Shown piece after piece: positions 18,155-28,163 of a stretch of DNA of 64,000 bases (positions within the stretch are counted from its first letter, which is position 1; each line of letters begins with the position of its first letter). Position numbers and translations under genes: made by a program. Under the pieces are notes generated by a model that was not told the DNA's origin, made no database searches, and saw only the letters and a program-made list of their open reading frames with translations. The DNA is taken from NCBI GenBank assembly GCA_021737405.1, contig JAIPEG010000001.1:62001-126000 (forward strand). The letters run 5' to 3'. The DNA comes from Bacteriovoracaceae bacterium. Lineage in GTDB: Bacteria; Bdellovibrionota; Bacteriovoracia; Bacteriovoracales; Bacteriovoracaceae.

Positions 18155-21100
18155 AGAGATACGGGAAAATTTCAAAAGGTTTTTGAGGATGATCTAATCC
18201 ATAGAGAAGATACTCTGTCCCTAAAGAGAGATCAGGCACAAGGCTTGAATTATTAATATCCCCGGGGTTTCCAAGTGCAACACCTAAGGTGCCGTAGGCA
18301 GTTCCATCAAGATAATAATAGCTATCCATTGCTTCTGCAGCAGCTGGAGTTCCCGTTGCATCGATCCCACCAAAGGTTCCACCACCAGTCGCGGAGTTCA
18401 CGATGGCATAGTTCGATTCAAGGGACATGCTCCCACCACCAGAATTAAAGGACCCGCCAACAAGACCACCTAAGCTACCATTACCAGTTAAATCAATTGA
18501 AAAAGCGTAAGATTGCTTAAGGATAATAGGACCACTACTCATCTGAGCTTCCCCTAAAATTCCTCCAAGGTAAGAGCCCGAGCTGCCATCAGTAACACTA
18601 GAGTACTTAAAAACTGTTGATATCAGATTATTGTTTCCATAAGAAGTTCCCACAATCCCACCGACAGCACCTGCACCTGTTATCGTAGAGTTCGCAACAG
18701 TGACATTTTCTACTTCAACACTTCCGTTATTCAAAAAACCAACCATGCCACCAGCTCGACCAGCAGAAGTCACATTGCCAAAGTCAAAAGTGTTCATTTT
18801 AAAGCGCACGCGATCTGTTGTGATTGTCGGAGTTCCAAAAATATTACCTACGAGACCTCCTGCCCCTCCACCGGAAGCATTATTTGTAATGTCTACATTA
18901 CTTAAGTAAACATTTGTGATCTCTGAGTAACGATTACCAAATTCGATATTACCTGCTAGCCCTCCTGCATGAACTCCGGTGCCTCCCGTTGTTGCAGAAC
19001 TATTCGTGATATTAACGCCAAAGATAACCACGGTATCTGTTTTATTAACAGAATCGTTATTTGAGTCAACAACGGAGCCTGCTAAAATACCAACATGATA
19101 GACGTCTGAGATAAAGGTCGCATCATCTATGTTAAAGGAATAGCTTATATTATTTAATTCATCGTAATGATCCACCTTCGCAGTAGAGCCATCACTACCA
19201 TTGTGACAAAGCTTTCTAAAGACTCCGAGATCTCCTTGCCCTCCGCCACTTTCATCTCTTAAAATTTGTGAGAGCCCGTAACCATTTCCTAGAAAGTTTC
19301 CGCTATAGCAATTCGTTTGAGAACCAATGGGATTAAAAGTTCCATAAGCAAAATAAAGATAATTTTCTAGGATAAAAGATTTATTCATTAAGAGAGGATC
19401 ATCTCCAATAGAGTTCCATTCTGCCACGGTATAAATAGGAAGAGGATCCATACGGCTACCAAGATAATCAATACCAAGTTTTTCCATGGAAACTTCATAA
19501 GCTGTTTTAATACCACCAGCATCATTAACAAAAGCACTGGCTGAGTTAGTCCCAGTTAAAGAGGCAAACGCCGTCGTTGCTCCTGCTAGAGGTGTCGAAG
19601 TAATATCAGTTAAGTCAGCGAAGGTCGCAGCAGTACCAAGGCTTTCACCTAAACTTAGATTTTCGAAAAAGCAGTCTGTAGAGGTAAATGAAGCTGCATC
19701 AAAGCCCACTAATTCATAAATATTTGAGCCAAAATCACCAGAAAAATCATAACGATTCCCATAAGTGACAGAGTTGGTACAAGTTCCACCAGTCGTATGC
19801 GTACCAATTAATCCACCGGCATTGCCATTATCAGTAACAACATCACCACCATTAATTGACTGAGAAATAGTACCATTATTGATAACCACCCCGACAATTC
19901 CACCAGCATCTGCATCAGAATAGACATCCCCTCTATTAACTGAATTTTGAACAGAGAAATTCTCTCCATTTCCAATCAGGCCACCAGCGTCTGAAATGAT
20001 GGCAGAGACATCTCCACTATTATAGCTTTCATCAATTGTGACGGCGACACCACCACTACTGAGGTAACCAACAAGACCACCACAAGCATCATTACAAGAA
20101 ATAACACCAAGGTTTCTAACTTTACCAATCATACTGGCTGCCGTTATAGAGGAATCCCCGATAATACCGCCAACCCCTGCACCAGTGCCGTAATCAGCAT
20201 AGATATCAACATCACTTAAAGATTCTTTAATATCAAAGTCATCTCCGTTAAAACCAACAAGTCCACCTACTTGTAAAGTGGCCGACATGCCTTCTATATC
20301 TGCAAATCCAGAGGCCCTTGATTTATAAATGCGCACGCGCCCACTGTTTCCAATCAGACCACCAAACCCACTTGTAATTTCTAAGGGATAAGTTAAATCA
20401 CCAGCATAGAGTCCATCAAGATTGACATCCCAAAGTTCAACCTGAGTCGTTGCCGCTGTGACATTTCCAATAACTCCACCGACATTTCCAGCTCCTGCGG
20501 AGCCATCAATGACAGAGTTGATATAAATATTTTCTAGTTTTGTGCTTCTTACGAAGGCTGAATCCCCAGCTGATCCAATCAATCCTCCAAAACTATTTCC
20601 TTCATCAATGTTGAGTGAAAGGTTAGAAATAAGTGAATTGTCTATTCCCCCTCCAGAAGCATCAATTGTTCCAATGATACCACCCACAGAGTTAGGGTTG
20701 CCTGTAGCATTTATCATAATATTACTGGCGATGAGGTTTCTCACTGAGCCGTTATTTAAAATTTTTCCAGACAAGGCTCCCACAACAGCGGAAGAAGCAT
20801 CAACCGATACCGTTATATCAGAGAGATTTAATCCTCTGACTTCGCCTCCATTAATTTGCTTTAAAAGACCACAGTCAGTAGCTACACCATCACAATTGAT
20901 GGTAAAGTTTGATAGTCTTTTTCCTATCGCATTCAATATTCCGGTAAAGTTAGAGGCCATGACCGGTCCATTGTAAGTCACACCACCAAAATCGATATCC
21001 TTTCCTAAAACATAATTTAAAGTGGGATTGGCCGTCATATAAGTATTGATTTGATCAGGGTTACAAAGAAGTTTTGTACCAGCTCCTAGTTCTTGATCGT

Positions 21101-21950
21101 TGAAATCAAATGGCGTTGCCCCACCACCAAAGGTCGCAGTGTCACAAGGATTAGCAAATAAATAGACATCATTTGATACACCTGCATCAGATAAGGCCGA
21201 GCCGTATTCAGGGAAGCTTGGTGTTTTATAACCATCAGGAAATGTATAGACCTTTGGGGTTCCTGCACAGGCTGCCTGATCGAAACTTCTAACAATAAAA
21301 GGGATGCCACCAAAACCCACTTCAAAGAAAGGGATTTTAATAGAAGATAAAATATTGTTGGCTCCACCGTGAGTGATACAAGCCGAAACCAAACCGCCAC
21401 CAGTTGGCCCACCATTAGAAAACTCAGGTAAAATTACTCTGTGAGACTGGGCCACACCTTTATTACAAGCAGAGCCATCTCTTTGATCTACAGCATCGGG
21501 ATTCATGCATGAATAAAGTGTTAACGGATAAGGCTGACCTCCGCCATCCTTTGAGCCAGCAGTTCCAAATAACTGGTCAAAGCAATTTGTCGTATTTAAG
21601 TTTAAAGGAACAGATACATCTCCGCCGTTTAAAGTGACAGAAGCACGGGCACACCTAAGAGTCCCTTCCATAATTTGACCGACAGAATTTCCGTCATAAG
21701 AAATTGCAGCAAATTCCCAAGGCCCATTAGAGAGATCCATGGCACCGATAGGAAAGGTCTTACCAAAACTTTCTCCGGTAAGGGGATTATTTCCGTATAT
21801 AATGATGCCACCAGTTTGTGAGGAGGTATCAAGAATACTACCTACGAAAATTTTCGTAGATGTAAGCCCTTCTTTCTTACCAGAGCACCCTGAAAGAAAA
21901 CTTATACCTATTAGGATGAATAGAAATGTTTGGATTGATCTATTTTTCAT
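18144..21950 (-). CDS. Giant GLUG-repeat lipoprotein (paralogue 1)
   Basis: About 1268 residues starting with a lipoprotein signal (FILIGISFLSGC). The N-terminal about 300 residues have Cys pairs and a domain shared with the next gene (TLNGGDVSVPLNLNTTNC versus a similar stretch there). The remainder is built of tandem GLUG-type repeats with recurring GGLIG, GGIIGT, GGLVGN and GGVIGN cores, about 25-45 residues apart, split by a non-repeat insert near 780-930. GLUG motifs occur in surface proteins and probably form a beta-solenoid. Ser/Asn/Gly-rich composition suits a surface protein. The ATG at 21950 is preferred over TTG at 21959, although GAGG is close to it. Function is unknown; adhesin is a reasonable guess. 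Confidence 0.8.
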   Translation of the reverse strand: MKNRSIQTFLFILIGISFLSGCSGKKEGLTSTKIFVGSILDTSSQTGGIIIYGNNPLTGESFGKTFPIGAMDLSNGPWEFAAISYDGNSVGQIMEGTLRCARASVTLNGGDVSVPLNLNTTNCFDQLFGTAGSKDGGGQPYPLTLYSCMNPDAVDQRDGSACNKGVAQSHRVILPEFSNGGPTGGGLVSACITHGGANNILSSIKIPFFEVGFGGIPFIVRSFDQAACAGTPKVYTFPDGYKTPSFPEYGSALSDAGVSNDVYLFANPCDTATFGGGATPFDFNDQELGAGTKLLCNPDQINTYMTANPTLNYVLGKDIDFGGVTYNGPVMASNFTGILNAIGKRLSNFTINCDGVATDCGLLKQINGGEVRGLNLSDITVSVDASSAVVGALSGKILNNGSVRNLIASNIMINATGNPNSVGGIIGTIDASGGGIDNSLISNLSLNIDEGNSFGGLIGSAGDSAFVRSTKLENIYINSVIDGSAGAGNVGGVIGNVTAATTQVELWDVNLDGLYAGDLTYPLEITSGFGGLIGNSGRVRIYKSRASGFADIEGMSATLQVGGLVGFNGDDFDIKESLSDVDIYADYGTGAGVGGIIGDSSITAASMIGKVRNLGVISCNDACGGLVGYLSSGGVAVTIDESYNSGDVSAIISDAGGLIGNGENFSVQNSVNRGDVYSDADAGGIVGVVINNGTISQSINGGDVVTDNGNAGGLIGTHTTGGTCTNSVTYGNRYDFSGDFGSNIYELVGFDAASFTSTDCFFENLSLGESLGTAATFADLTDITSTPLAGATTAFASLTGTNSASAFVNDAGGIKTAYEVSMEKLGIDYLGSRMDPLPIYTVAEWNSIGDDPLLMNKSFILENYLYFAYGTFNPIGSQTNCYSGNFLGNGYGLSQILRDESGGGQGDLGVFRKLCHNGSDGSTAKVDHYDELNNISYSFNIDDATFISDVYHVGILAGSVVDSNNDSVNKTDTVVIFGVNITNSSATTGGTGVHAGGLAGNIEFGNRYSEITNVYLSNVDITNNASGGGAGGLVGNIFGTPTITTDRVRFKMNTFDFGNVTSAGRAGGMVGFLNNGSVEVENVTVANSTITGAGAVGGIVGTSYGNNNLISTVFKYSSVTDGSSGSYLGGILGEAQMSSGPIILKQSYAFSIDLTGNGSLGGLVGGSFNSGGGSMSLESNYAIVNSATGGGTFGGIDATGTPAAAEAMDSYYYLDGTAYGTLGVALGNPGDINNSSLVPDLSLGTEYLLYGLDHPQKPFEIFPYLFID

Positions 21951-22111
21951 ATACCTCAAATGACTTTTCGGTAAAATCTCTTCACTAATTAAGAGTATTA
22001 CTGAACTTATATTTAGAGGAATATAGTTAGATTAACGAATAATAACAGGGACCTATAACATATCAGAGATTCTTCACATCTTAAAATCGCCACTCAATTT
22101 AGGCAGATGGC

Positions 22112-25100
22112 CTAGTTATTTATGTGGCGAGGATAGCGGTCTTTATTTGGTTCAATTGACCAAGCTGGTACATCAAGTGGCTTTGGTTCATCAAACAAGC
22201 TCGAAAGATAATAATCAATAACACGTAAGAAACCATCACCAAAGTCTCCATCGATTGAATCATTATTTCGATCTGTTGTATCTTCAACAATGTCCCAGCC
22301 ACTACTGCACACAAAATAATCATTGCCACCAGTAAAGCCATCATCACAAAAGGTATTTGGGTCAGTCATTTCTAAATCATAGGCCTGAGTTCCCAGGGTG
22401 TTTCCACTAGGCCCTACCACCGTGAGGCTAACGCCATTTGATTCAGGATCCCAATAACTTCCAGCAGTCAGATCGGTACAATCGGTCGCAATGGAAGAAG
22501 TTCCGATATCAAAATCAAGAACGAAAACCTGACTTGCCGTAGGTTCGGCCGTGATATCAAAATATTTATTGTGTTTTCCAATAAAGATTCCTCTACCAGA
22601 TCCTACATCAAAAATAGGATTTGTAAGTGCAGTTCCACTTGGTGCTGTCACGGCAGTGCCAAGGTCAACTTGGCAGTTTGCGGCTGAAACTGTATTTGTA
22701 CTGGGAGTTAATCCTATTTGAATAATTTGATAGGCTGGATTAGTAAAGAAGACTTTCGGTCCAATAGATGAGCCATTTATACTTTCACCTGCAACAGCAC
22801 CATAATTTGTTGGATCTCCGGGAAGATTCCAAGTTCCAGGAGATCCATTATTTTTGCAATCATATTCTGAGATTTCAAACCCACTAGATCCACCACCTGT
22901 GCAGTAGCCATATCTTACTTCAGCAGAATTATAAGAGGTGACAAGGGTAGAATTATTAAGAGAGCCAACAAGTCCACCAACGATTGAGCCATCCATAACA
23001 ATTATTTTCGCATGATCTTCACTATAAGAATCTTCAATGACAGTATCAACAGAGCGACCGACTAACCCACCTACATGACTTACTGTGAAAGTTTGACTAA
23101 GGCTTATTTCCCCATCAAAACTAACTTTTGAGATCGTGCCTCCCAAACTCTGTCCAACGACCCCACCAATTACGCCCGAAACTGGTCCAGACAAGGGCGA
23201 AAAGTAGAAAGAAGAACGGACCTTTTCGATTGTCCCCGTATTGTACCCTACAATCCCACCGAGAAAAATATCGCCACTAATCGAAGACGATGAATAGATC
23301 TCTTCAATATCTCCATTATTGATCCCTACAACTCCACCAACTTTGGACATTCCAGTTGAACCATCAACATCAGAAAAATTTGATGAAATATCATAAAGGG
23401 TGCCGTTATTAATTCCAGCAAGGGAACCTAATCCACCATTCGTAGTGCCTCCATTTCTAGTGACAGAAAGAGAGACAATATTCAAATCCTTTACGATAGC
23501 ACCGGCCTCAACAACCCGAATTAAACCCAGTTCTTGATCGGCGCCACTTACAATAGCCCCACCATGGAGAACTCGGCCATTACCATCAAGTGCTCCAAAA
23601 AAACTTCCAATCACATTGGTATCATTTCCACTGTGAATAAAATCTAAATTGATATGATCTTCTAGACGGTAGATCATCGAAGCATTGGCCGCGATATCTT
23701 TAAACTGATCATTGTTACAAATGCGAATGGGATTAATTTCACTATTTCCGCGTCCATTTGCCATTTGATTGGCAACGGTATCAAAATTTTCTGGTAAATT
23801 ACAAGGTTGTGGGACTTTCGCTAATTCCCAATCAAGTCGAGGAAAGCGGCCTTGAACAACGTCCCATACAGCATCACCACTTGCAAAACTTGTTATTGGA
23901 AAGCTAACTATATTTCTTAGCGCTAAACCAGAAGTGGGGTCATCATCTATAACGTTCGCACCATCTTGACCGCCGTAGGTGCCGCCAAGAGACTCTGTGC
24001 TATGGGTGTTAGCAAGACCAACAGCACCGGTTCCTGCGATTCCGCCGATCGTGCAATTTGATGTTGTGCCATCATTACAATAATGGTTAATTGACCCCGA
24101 AAAATAAGAATTATCAACAGCAAAACTAGTACCGAATCCGATTAGGCCTCCAAGATTTATTCCAGTTCCATTAAAATAGCTTACTAAGGCCATTTGTGAA
24201 TAAGAGTCGACCATATTTCCCGAGGCACCAGTGTGATCTCCGGCAATGCCACCAACTTTAATGGCATTGGCACTAACTAAGCCTTTACTAATCACTCTTG
24301 TAAATACAGTGGCGCCACTTACACTACCAGCAATACCACCAATCCCAGATGAATTGGTATTATCCTGTTTCCCCTCTACATTAATGAGTCCATTAAAATA
24401 TCCATTGGTGATGGAAGTCGTATTAATAGAACCGACAATACCACCCACATTATTATTATTCGCTTCAATTTCTATATTTTGAATAATGATATCTTGTAGA
24501 GTGCCAGTTGCCAGACTTCCGACAAGTCCACCCGTGTTAGAGGCGATTCCTGTATCTGTACGAGACCTAATCTCACCTCTAAAAAGACTAATATTTTCAG
24601 CAACACCACCGGTCATATTTCCGACAAGAGCACCGACGTAGTCGCCTCCCTCAATTTGAATATTTACAATATTTAAATCATAGATACTTCCAGAAGATTG
24701 ACTAAAAAGACCGATATTACTTAAGTTCTCATCAAAGAAGATGGGGTTTGAGATTTGTTTGTTATTACCGTAAAAAGTTCCTGAAAAAGTTCCAGTCATT
24801 GTGGCCGTTGAGCAGTCATAACCCACAGGAACAAAGTTACTAGGCATGCGAATATCGACACAAGCAAGAGGATCAACACCTAAGAGCTTCTCACGCCCTT
24901 GAAAGTTGATATTTCTCAAAAGTGCGTAGTTCGCGCTTAATGTAAAAGCTCCATCAGTTGCTGTATCCCCAATGAGATCCCATTGATAGGCATCGCAAAT
25001 GGCGAATGGAGAATTGGCTGAGCCGTCACCACCACTAAACTCGAAAGAATAAGCATAACTATTATTACAATAGGCTTCACCAGGGGCGACAAAGAATAAT

Positions 25101-25975
25101 TTTGTTTCGAGAGCGGGATTCGTCCCACCAGAGATTGATTTAACTCCTAAAACACTTTGACCGTCTGGTATGAAAAGTCCTTTATTAAAAGGTCTTTCAG
25201 TAAATGCTCTTGTGCCAGCGCAAGCAACATCATCAAAGGCTTCGATCCTTACCTTTAAAGGAATGGTTCCATTGCCAACAGGAATGTTCATAGGATTAGC
25301 ATCACCATCGATAGCACTACCGTTAGCACTACTGACGGCCAAGCAATCAGAATAGAGAGGAAAGCCAACATTTGGAATTGAGCCTGTATTATCATGAGTT
25401 TCAAATACAACCCGAAAACTTCCAAAATAACCTTTTTCAAGCCCAGGGCTTCTCAGTGTGCAGTTATGAGTAGAAAGACTTGCCCCCGAAGCATCAGCAC
25501 AGCTTTCAATTTTGATTTCGGGAAAAGAAATTACTCCAGCGCTATTATTTACGACAGGAGAAAATTTTGTGTTGGCGCAATTTGCGTTACTAAAATTAAG
25601 GGCAATATTTAATTCACCACCATCAAGAGTTGCAGCTGAATCAGCACATTTTACAGCACCTTCAAGTTCTGGATTTCCATCACCATCTCCTGCGCCATCC
25701 CATAAGAAGCCTTGAAATTTCCACTCGGCATTTCGTAAATTCAAACTCACCGGACCTGGCTGATCAATAAGGTTCACGGCAAATGAGTCACCTAAATTAC
25801 TTGAACCCATCAAGATTGCGCCACCAACAAAGGGAGTCAGTTGAGGAGAAGCAATATTACCAACTGTTATATTGAGTTTGGCCTGTGTCTTACCTTTACC
25901 TCCACAGGAAGTAAGAGTTAGTACAAGCACCAACATTAGAAATATAAATTTATTTTGTTTCTCTTTCATCAACAT
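22112..25975 (-). CDS. Giant GLUG-repeat lipoprotein (paralogue 2)
   Basis: A 1287-residue lipoprotein with signal MLVLVLTLTSC and a mature CGGKGK start. It has the same architecture as the downstream gene. A shared N-terminal domain contains an ALDGGEL-like stretch (TLDGGELNIALNFSNANC) and ACAGT. Two blocks of GLUG repeats follow (GALVGNMTG, GGLVGSLATG, GGIVGSINT, GGIAGSVSG; later GGVVGINNG, GGIVGYNTG, GGVVGQSLG, GGLVGSLNN), then a Cys-containing C-terminal region. Two nearby starts are possible (ATG at 25975 or 25969). A 160-bp gap separates the pair and no terminator is evident in it. They look like an old tandem duplication. I infer an outer-membrane or cell-surface location. Confidence 0.8.
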   Translation of the reverse strand: MLMKEKQNKFIFLMLVLVLTLTSCGGKGKTQAKLNITVGNIASPQLTPFVGGAILMGSSNLGDSFAVNLIDQPGPVSLNLRNAEWKFQGFLWDGAGDGDGNPELEGAVKCADSAATLDGGELNIALNFSNANCANTKFSPVVNNSAGVISFPEIKIESCADASGASLSTHNCTLRSPGLEKGYFGSFRVVFETHDNTGSIPNVGFPLYSDCLAVSSANGSAIDGDANPMNIPVGNGTIPLKVRIEAFDDVACAGTRAFTERPFNKGLFIPDGQSVLGVKSISGGTNPALETKLFFVAPGEAYCNNSYAYSFEFSGGDGSANSPFAICDAYQWDLIGDTATDGAFTLSANYALLRNINFQGREKLLGVDPLACVDIRMPSNFVPVGYDCSTATMTGTFSGTFYGNNKQISNPIFFDENLSNIGLFSQSSGSIYDLNIVNIQIEGGDYVGALVGNMTGGVAENISLFRGEIRSRTDTGIASNTGGLVGSLATGTLQDIIIQNIEIEANNNNVGGIVGSINTTSITNGYFNGLINVEGKQDNTNSSGIGGIAGSVSGATVFTRVISKGLVSANAIKVGGIAGDHTGASGNMVDSYSQMALVSYFNGTGINLGGLIGFGTSFAVDNSYFSGSINHYCNDGTTSNCTIGGIAGTGAVGLANTHSTESLGGTYGGQDGANVIDDDPTSGLALRNIVSFPITSFASGDAVWDVVQGRFPRLDWELAKVPQPCNLPENFDTVANQMANGRGNSEINPIRICNNDQFKDIAANASMIYRLEDHINLDFIHSGNDTNVIGSFFGALDGNGRVLHGGAIVSGADQELGLIRVVEAGAIVKDLNIVSLSVTRNGGTTNGGLGSLAGINNGTLYDISSNFSDVDGSTGMSKVGGVVGINNGDIEEIYSSSSISGDIFLGGIVGYNTGTIEKVRSSFYFSPLSGPVSGVIGGVVGQSLGGTISKVSFDGEISLSQTFTVSHVGGLVGRSVDTVIEDSYSEDHAKIIVMDGSIVGGLVGSLNNSTLVTSYNSAEVRYGYCTGGGSSGFEISEYDCKNNGSPGTWNLPGDPTNYGAVAGESINGSSIGPKVFFTNPAYQIIQIGLTPSTNTVSAANCQVDLGTAVTAPSGTALTNPIFDVGSGRGIFIGKHNKYFDITAEPTASQVFVLDFDIGTSSIATDCTDLTAGSYWDPESNGVSLTVVGPSGNTLGTQAYDLEMTDPNTFCDDGFTGGNDYFVCSSGWDIVEDTTDRNNDSIDGDFGDGFLRVIDYYLSSLFDEPKPLDVPAWSIEPNKDRYPRHINN

Positions 25976-26171
25976 TACTCTGATCGGTAAAGTTATCCCT
26001 TTAAATAAGAGTAATCCTGATTTTTTTTCTTAGGAGGCAATATCCACAAACTGAATAATTACAAGTACCTATACTCGTCCCTCGAGCCAAACTTTATTAC
26101 CTAACTTTGAAAATTGCCCCCATTTTCTGGCTAAAAAGGCATGAATTTATCTACAACTAGCCGAAAAGAAA

Positions 26172-28163
26172 GTGATGAATTGGAATGCTCTTATCATTCT
26201 CCTATCCCTCATCGTGACCCAGTCTTGCACTTCTTGGACTCACGAATGGGATAGATCACCCGCCTCAAGAACCTTTGGTTCTTGTCAGGAAAACTTTCGC
26301 TTCTTAGCAAAGCTTACCAGCAATAACTCTCTCTCAAGCACCGTTGGCTTTGAGTTTGAAGGTGCTATCCCTGCTCAACTAACTTATCTAGACGTGGCAA
26401 AGAGAATAAAAGACAAGGCCCAAGAACTTTATCCTGAAAGAACGATTGAATTAGAAGAAGTTGAATACGATTATGGGTTGAGTGATTACAAAGTTCTCAT
26501 TATCGGTGATGAAGAAACACTTACTATCTCCGTTAAATCCGATATGAGTCTCAGCATAGAGGACAAAACGCTTAATGGAATAGAGATCACCTCACCCATT
26601 ATGAAGACTCAGAAAGACTATATGAATTTTCTCACCCTACTTGAAGACCTCAAGGAATTAAACTTAAAGGCACGCCAAGACGTCGGCGGTATTCATTTTC
26701 ATTATGGCCTCCCCCTTGATCGCACCTATGCCGACCTTGTTCCTCTTTATGAAGTCTTTGCTAAAGGCTATGAATCCCTTCTTAATTACTTCAAGGCCAA
26801 TCCTGGTAGGGGTTTTCAAAGTGTGGATAAGTTTGTTGAATCTTTTGACGAGCTTAAAAGAGTTGCCAAGAGTAATCCAGAGTTACCGATAAGAAACTAC
26901 AGCGTCTCTCAATTACACAATCGCTCAATTCTTCGCATTCTTCCTCCCCTTCATACTTGGGAGATAAGATTCTTTAACAGCACACTTGCCCCAGAAATTA
27001 ATGAATTTTACCGCGAGTTTAGTGATCGTCTCTATTCCATGTGGTTAAAGCGTGACCCGCGTCTTCAAGATTTTCTAAGAGAGAGAGAATCCATTGAGGC
27101 CAAAGATCTCCTAAGTCTTCTAGGCTTTGATACCTTAGAGACTGATCGACTGATGGCAAAACTCAGTGTTGAAGAAAGTGAGTTGGATCAGGCAAATCCA
27201 TTCGATCAAGAAGTTAAAGATTTTTGGCAAGGCCATGAGCTTCCAGACTCTATCAAGTCCCCATTATTTTATCGATTAATTCTCGATGACCCTCGTTTTA
27301 ATGAAATCCCAGAGTCCATTCAATTAGAGGCGCTTAGGCGAGCACGTGTCATTTCAAATAATTTTCCTGGACTAGAAGAGAAGATCAAATTATTTGAACT
27401 CTTTAAAAATTCTCAGGATTTTCCCTTAAACTTTAAATCCTTCATTCAGAGCTTAAATAAGGAAAATCTCCAATACCTTTATCAAGCCTTTCATTCGGCC
27501 CTAATAAGAGATGGAGAAGAGCTCGTTTCAAGGATCACGCATTTGGATGCATCTGATCAATTGATTTTTTTCCAAGGACTTCTAAGAGACTTCGTAAAGA
27601 CTTCCCAGTCTCGTGGTGTTTTAAAATCAGCTGATCTTAAAAAGAACTACCTCGCCCTCATGACTCACGCCAGTCAAAACTTTCAAAATGAAGAGATCCT
27701 CACTCCTTTATTAAAAGTCTTTCCCATTTTTCAAGGACTAAACTTCACTCCTGTTAAAGAGTTTGCGATCCTGGCCAATAACGCCGCTGATATAATTTTA
27801 AAGGCCCCTAAGAGAGAGTATGCCCACTTAGATTTTCTTTCATTTGTGAATCGAAACCAAATAGAGCTCAAGCAAGCGATTCCTCTAAGTAAGCTTTTAA
27901 AAGACCTACTCGAAGAAAAACCAAACTTTAATCTCTTCTATGAATTTTCGGATTTTATAAAAAACTCTAAAGAGAAGCTTTTAACGAGAGAAAATATTCT
28001 CTTTATCGCTGACTACGCTACAAAAATAATGCCCAGTCTAGATCGTATCAGAAGAGTCAACCTCATCATTCTCTTTAAGGACATCATTTCAAAAGCAGAA
28101 GGTGAAGTAGACCAATCAGTTCTTGAAGGTGTGCTTCAAAAGCTTAGGGACTTAAACGATTAA
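26172..28163 (+). CDS. Exported amidoligase-like lipoprotein
   Basis: A 663-residue protein with a signal peptide and a possible lipobox (IVTQSC, C19). Residues 55-285 match the Amidoligase_2 pattern of glutamine-synthetase-fold ligases: GFEFEG 59-64, SDMSL 123-127, NGIEITSP 135-142, GGIHFHYG 172-179, RSILRI 251-256, and WEIRFFNSTL 263-272. These correspond to the acidic metal ligands, His motif and Arg residues of the family, which joins a carboxylate to an amine using ATP. Residues 290-663 are a helical region I do not recognise. Export is odd because the periplasm lacks ATP. The start is GTG (26172) or the adjacent ATG. It may be a structural or binding derivative, or act on peptides by another route. 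Confidence 0.7.
   Translation: MMNWNALIILLSLIVTQSCTSWTHEWDRSPASRTFGSCQENFRFLAKLTSNNSLSSTVGFEFEGAIPAQLTYLDVAKRIKDKAQELYPERTIELEEVEYDYGLSDYKVLIIGDEETLTISVKSDMSLSIEDKTLNGIEITSPIMKTQKDYMNFLTLLEDLKELNLKARQDVGGIHFHYGLPLDRTYADLVPLYEVFAKGYESLLNYFKANPGRGFQSVDKFVESFDELKRVAKSNPELPIRNYSVSQLHNRSILRILPPLHTWEIRFFNSTLAPEINEFYREFSDRLYSMWLKRDPRLQDFLRERESIEAKDLLSLLGFDTLETDRLMAKLSVEESELDQANPFDQEVKDFWQGHELPDSIKSPLFYRLILDDPRFNEIPESIQLEALRRARVISNNFPGLEEKIKLFELFKNSQDFPLNFKSFIQSLNKENLQYLYQAFHSALIRDGEELVSRITHLDASDQLIFFQGLLRDFVKTSQSRGVLKSADLKKNYLALMTHASQNFQNEEILTPLLKVFPIFQGLNFTPVKEFAILANNAADIILKAPKREYAHLDFLSFVNRNQIELKQAIPLSKLLKDLLEEKPNFNLFYEFSDFIKNSKEKLLTRENILFIADYATKIMPSLDRIRRVNLIILFKDIISKAEGEVDQSVLEGVLQKLRDLND

Noticed and set aside
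20542-20976. A 144-codon open frame opposite the GLUG repeats
   Set aside because: It is the reverse of repeat-rich sequence and gives a low-complexity Pro-rich translation; the sense gene explains it.
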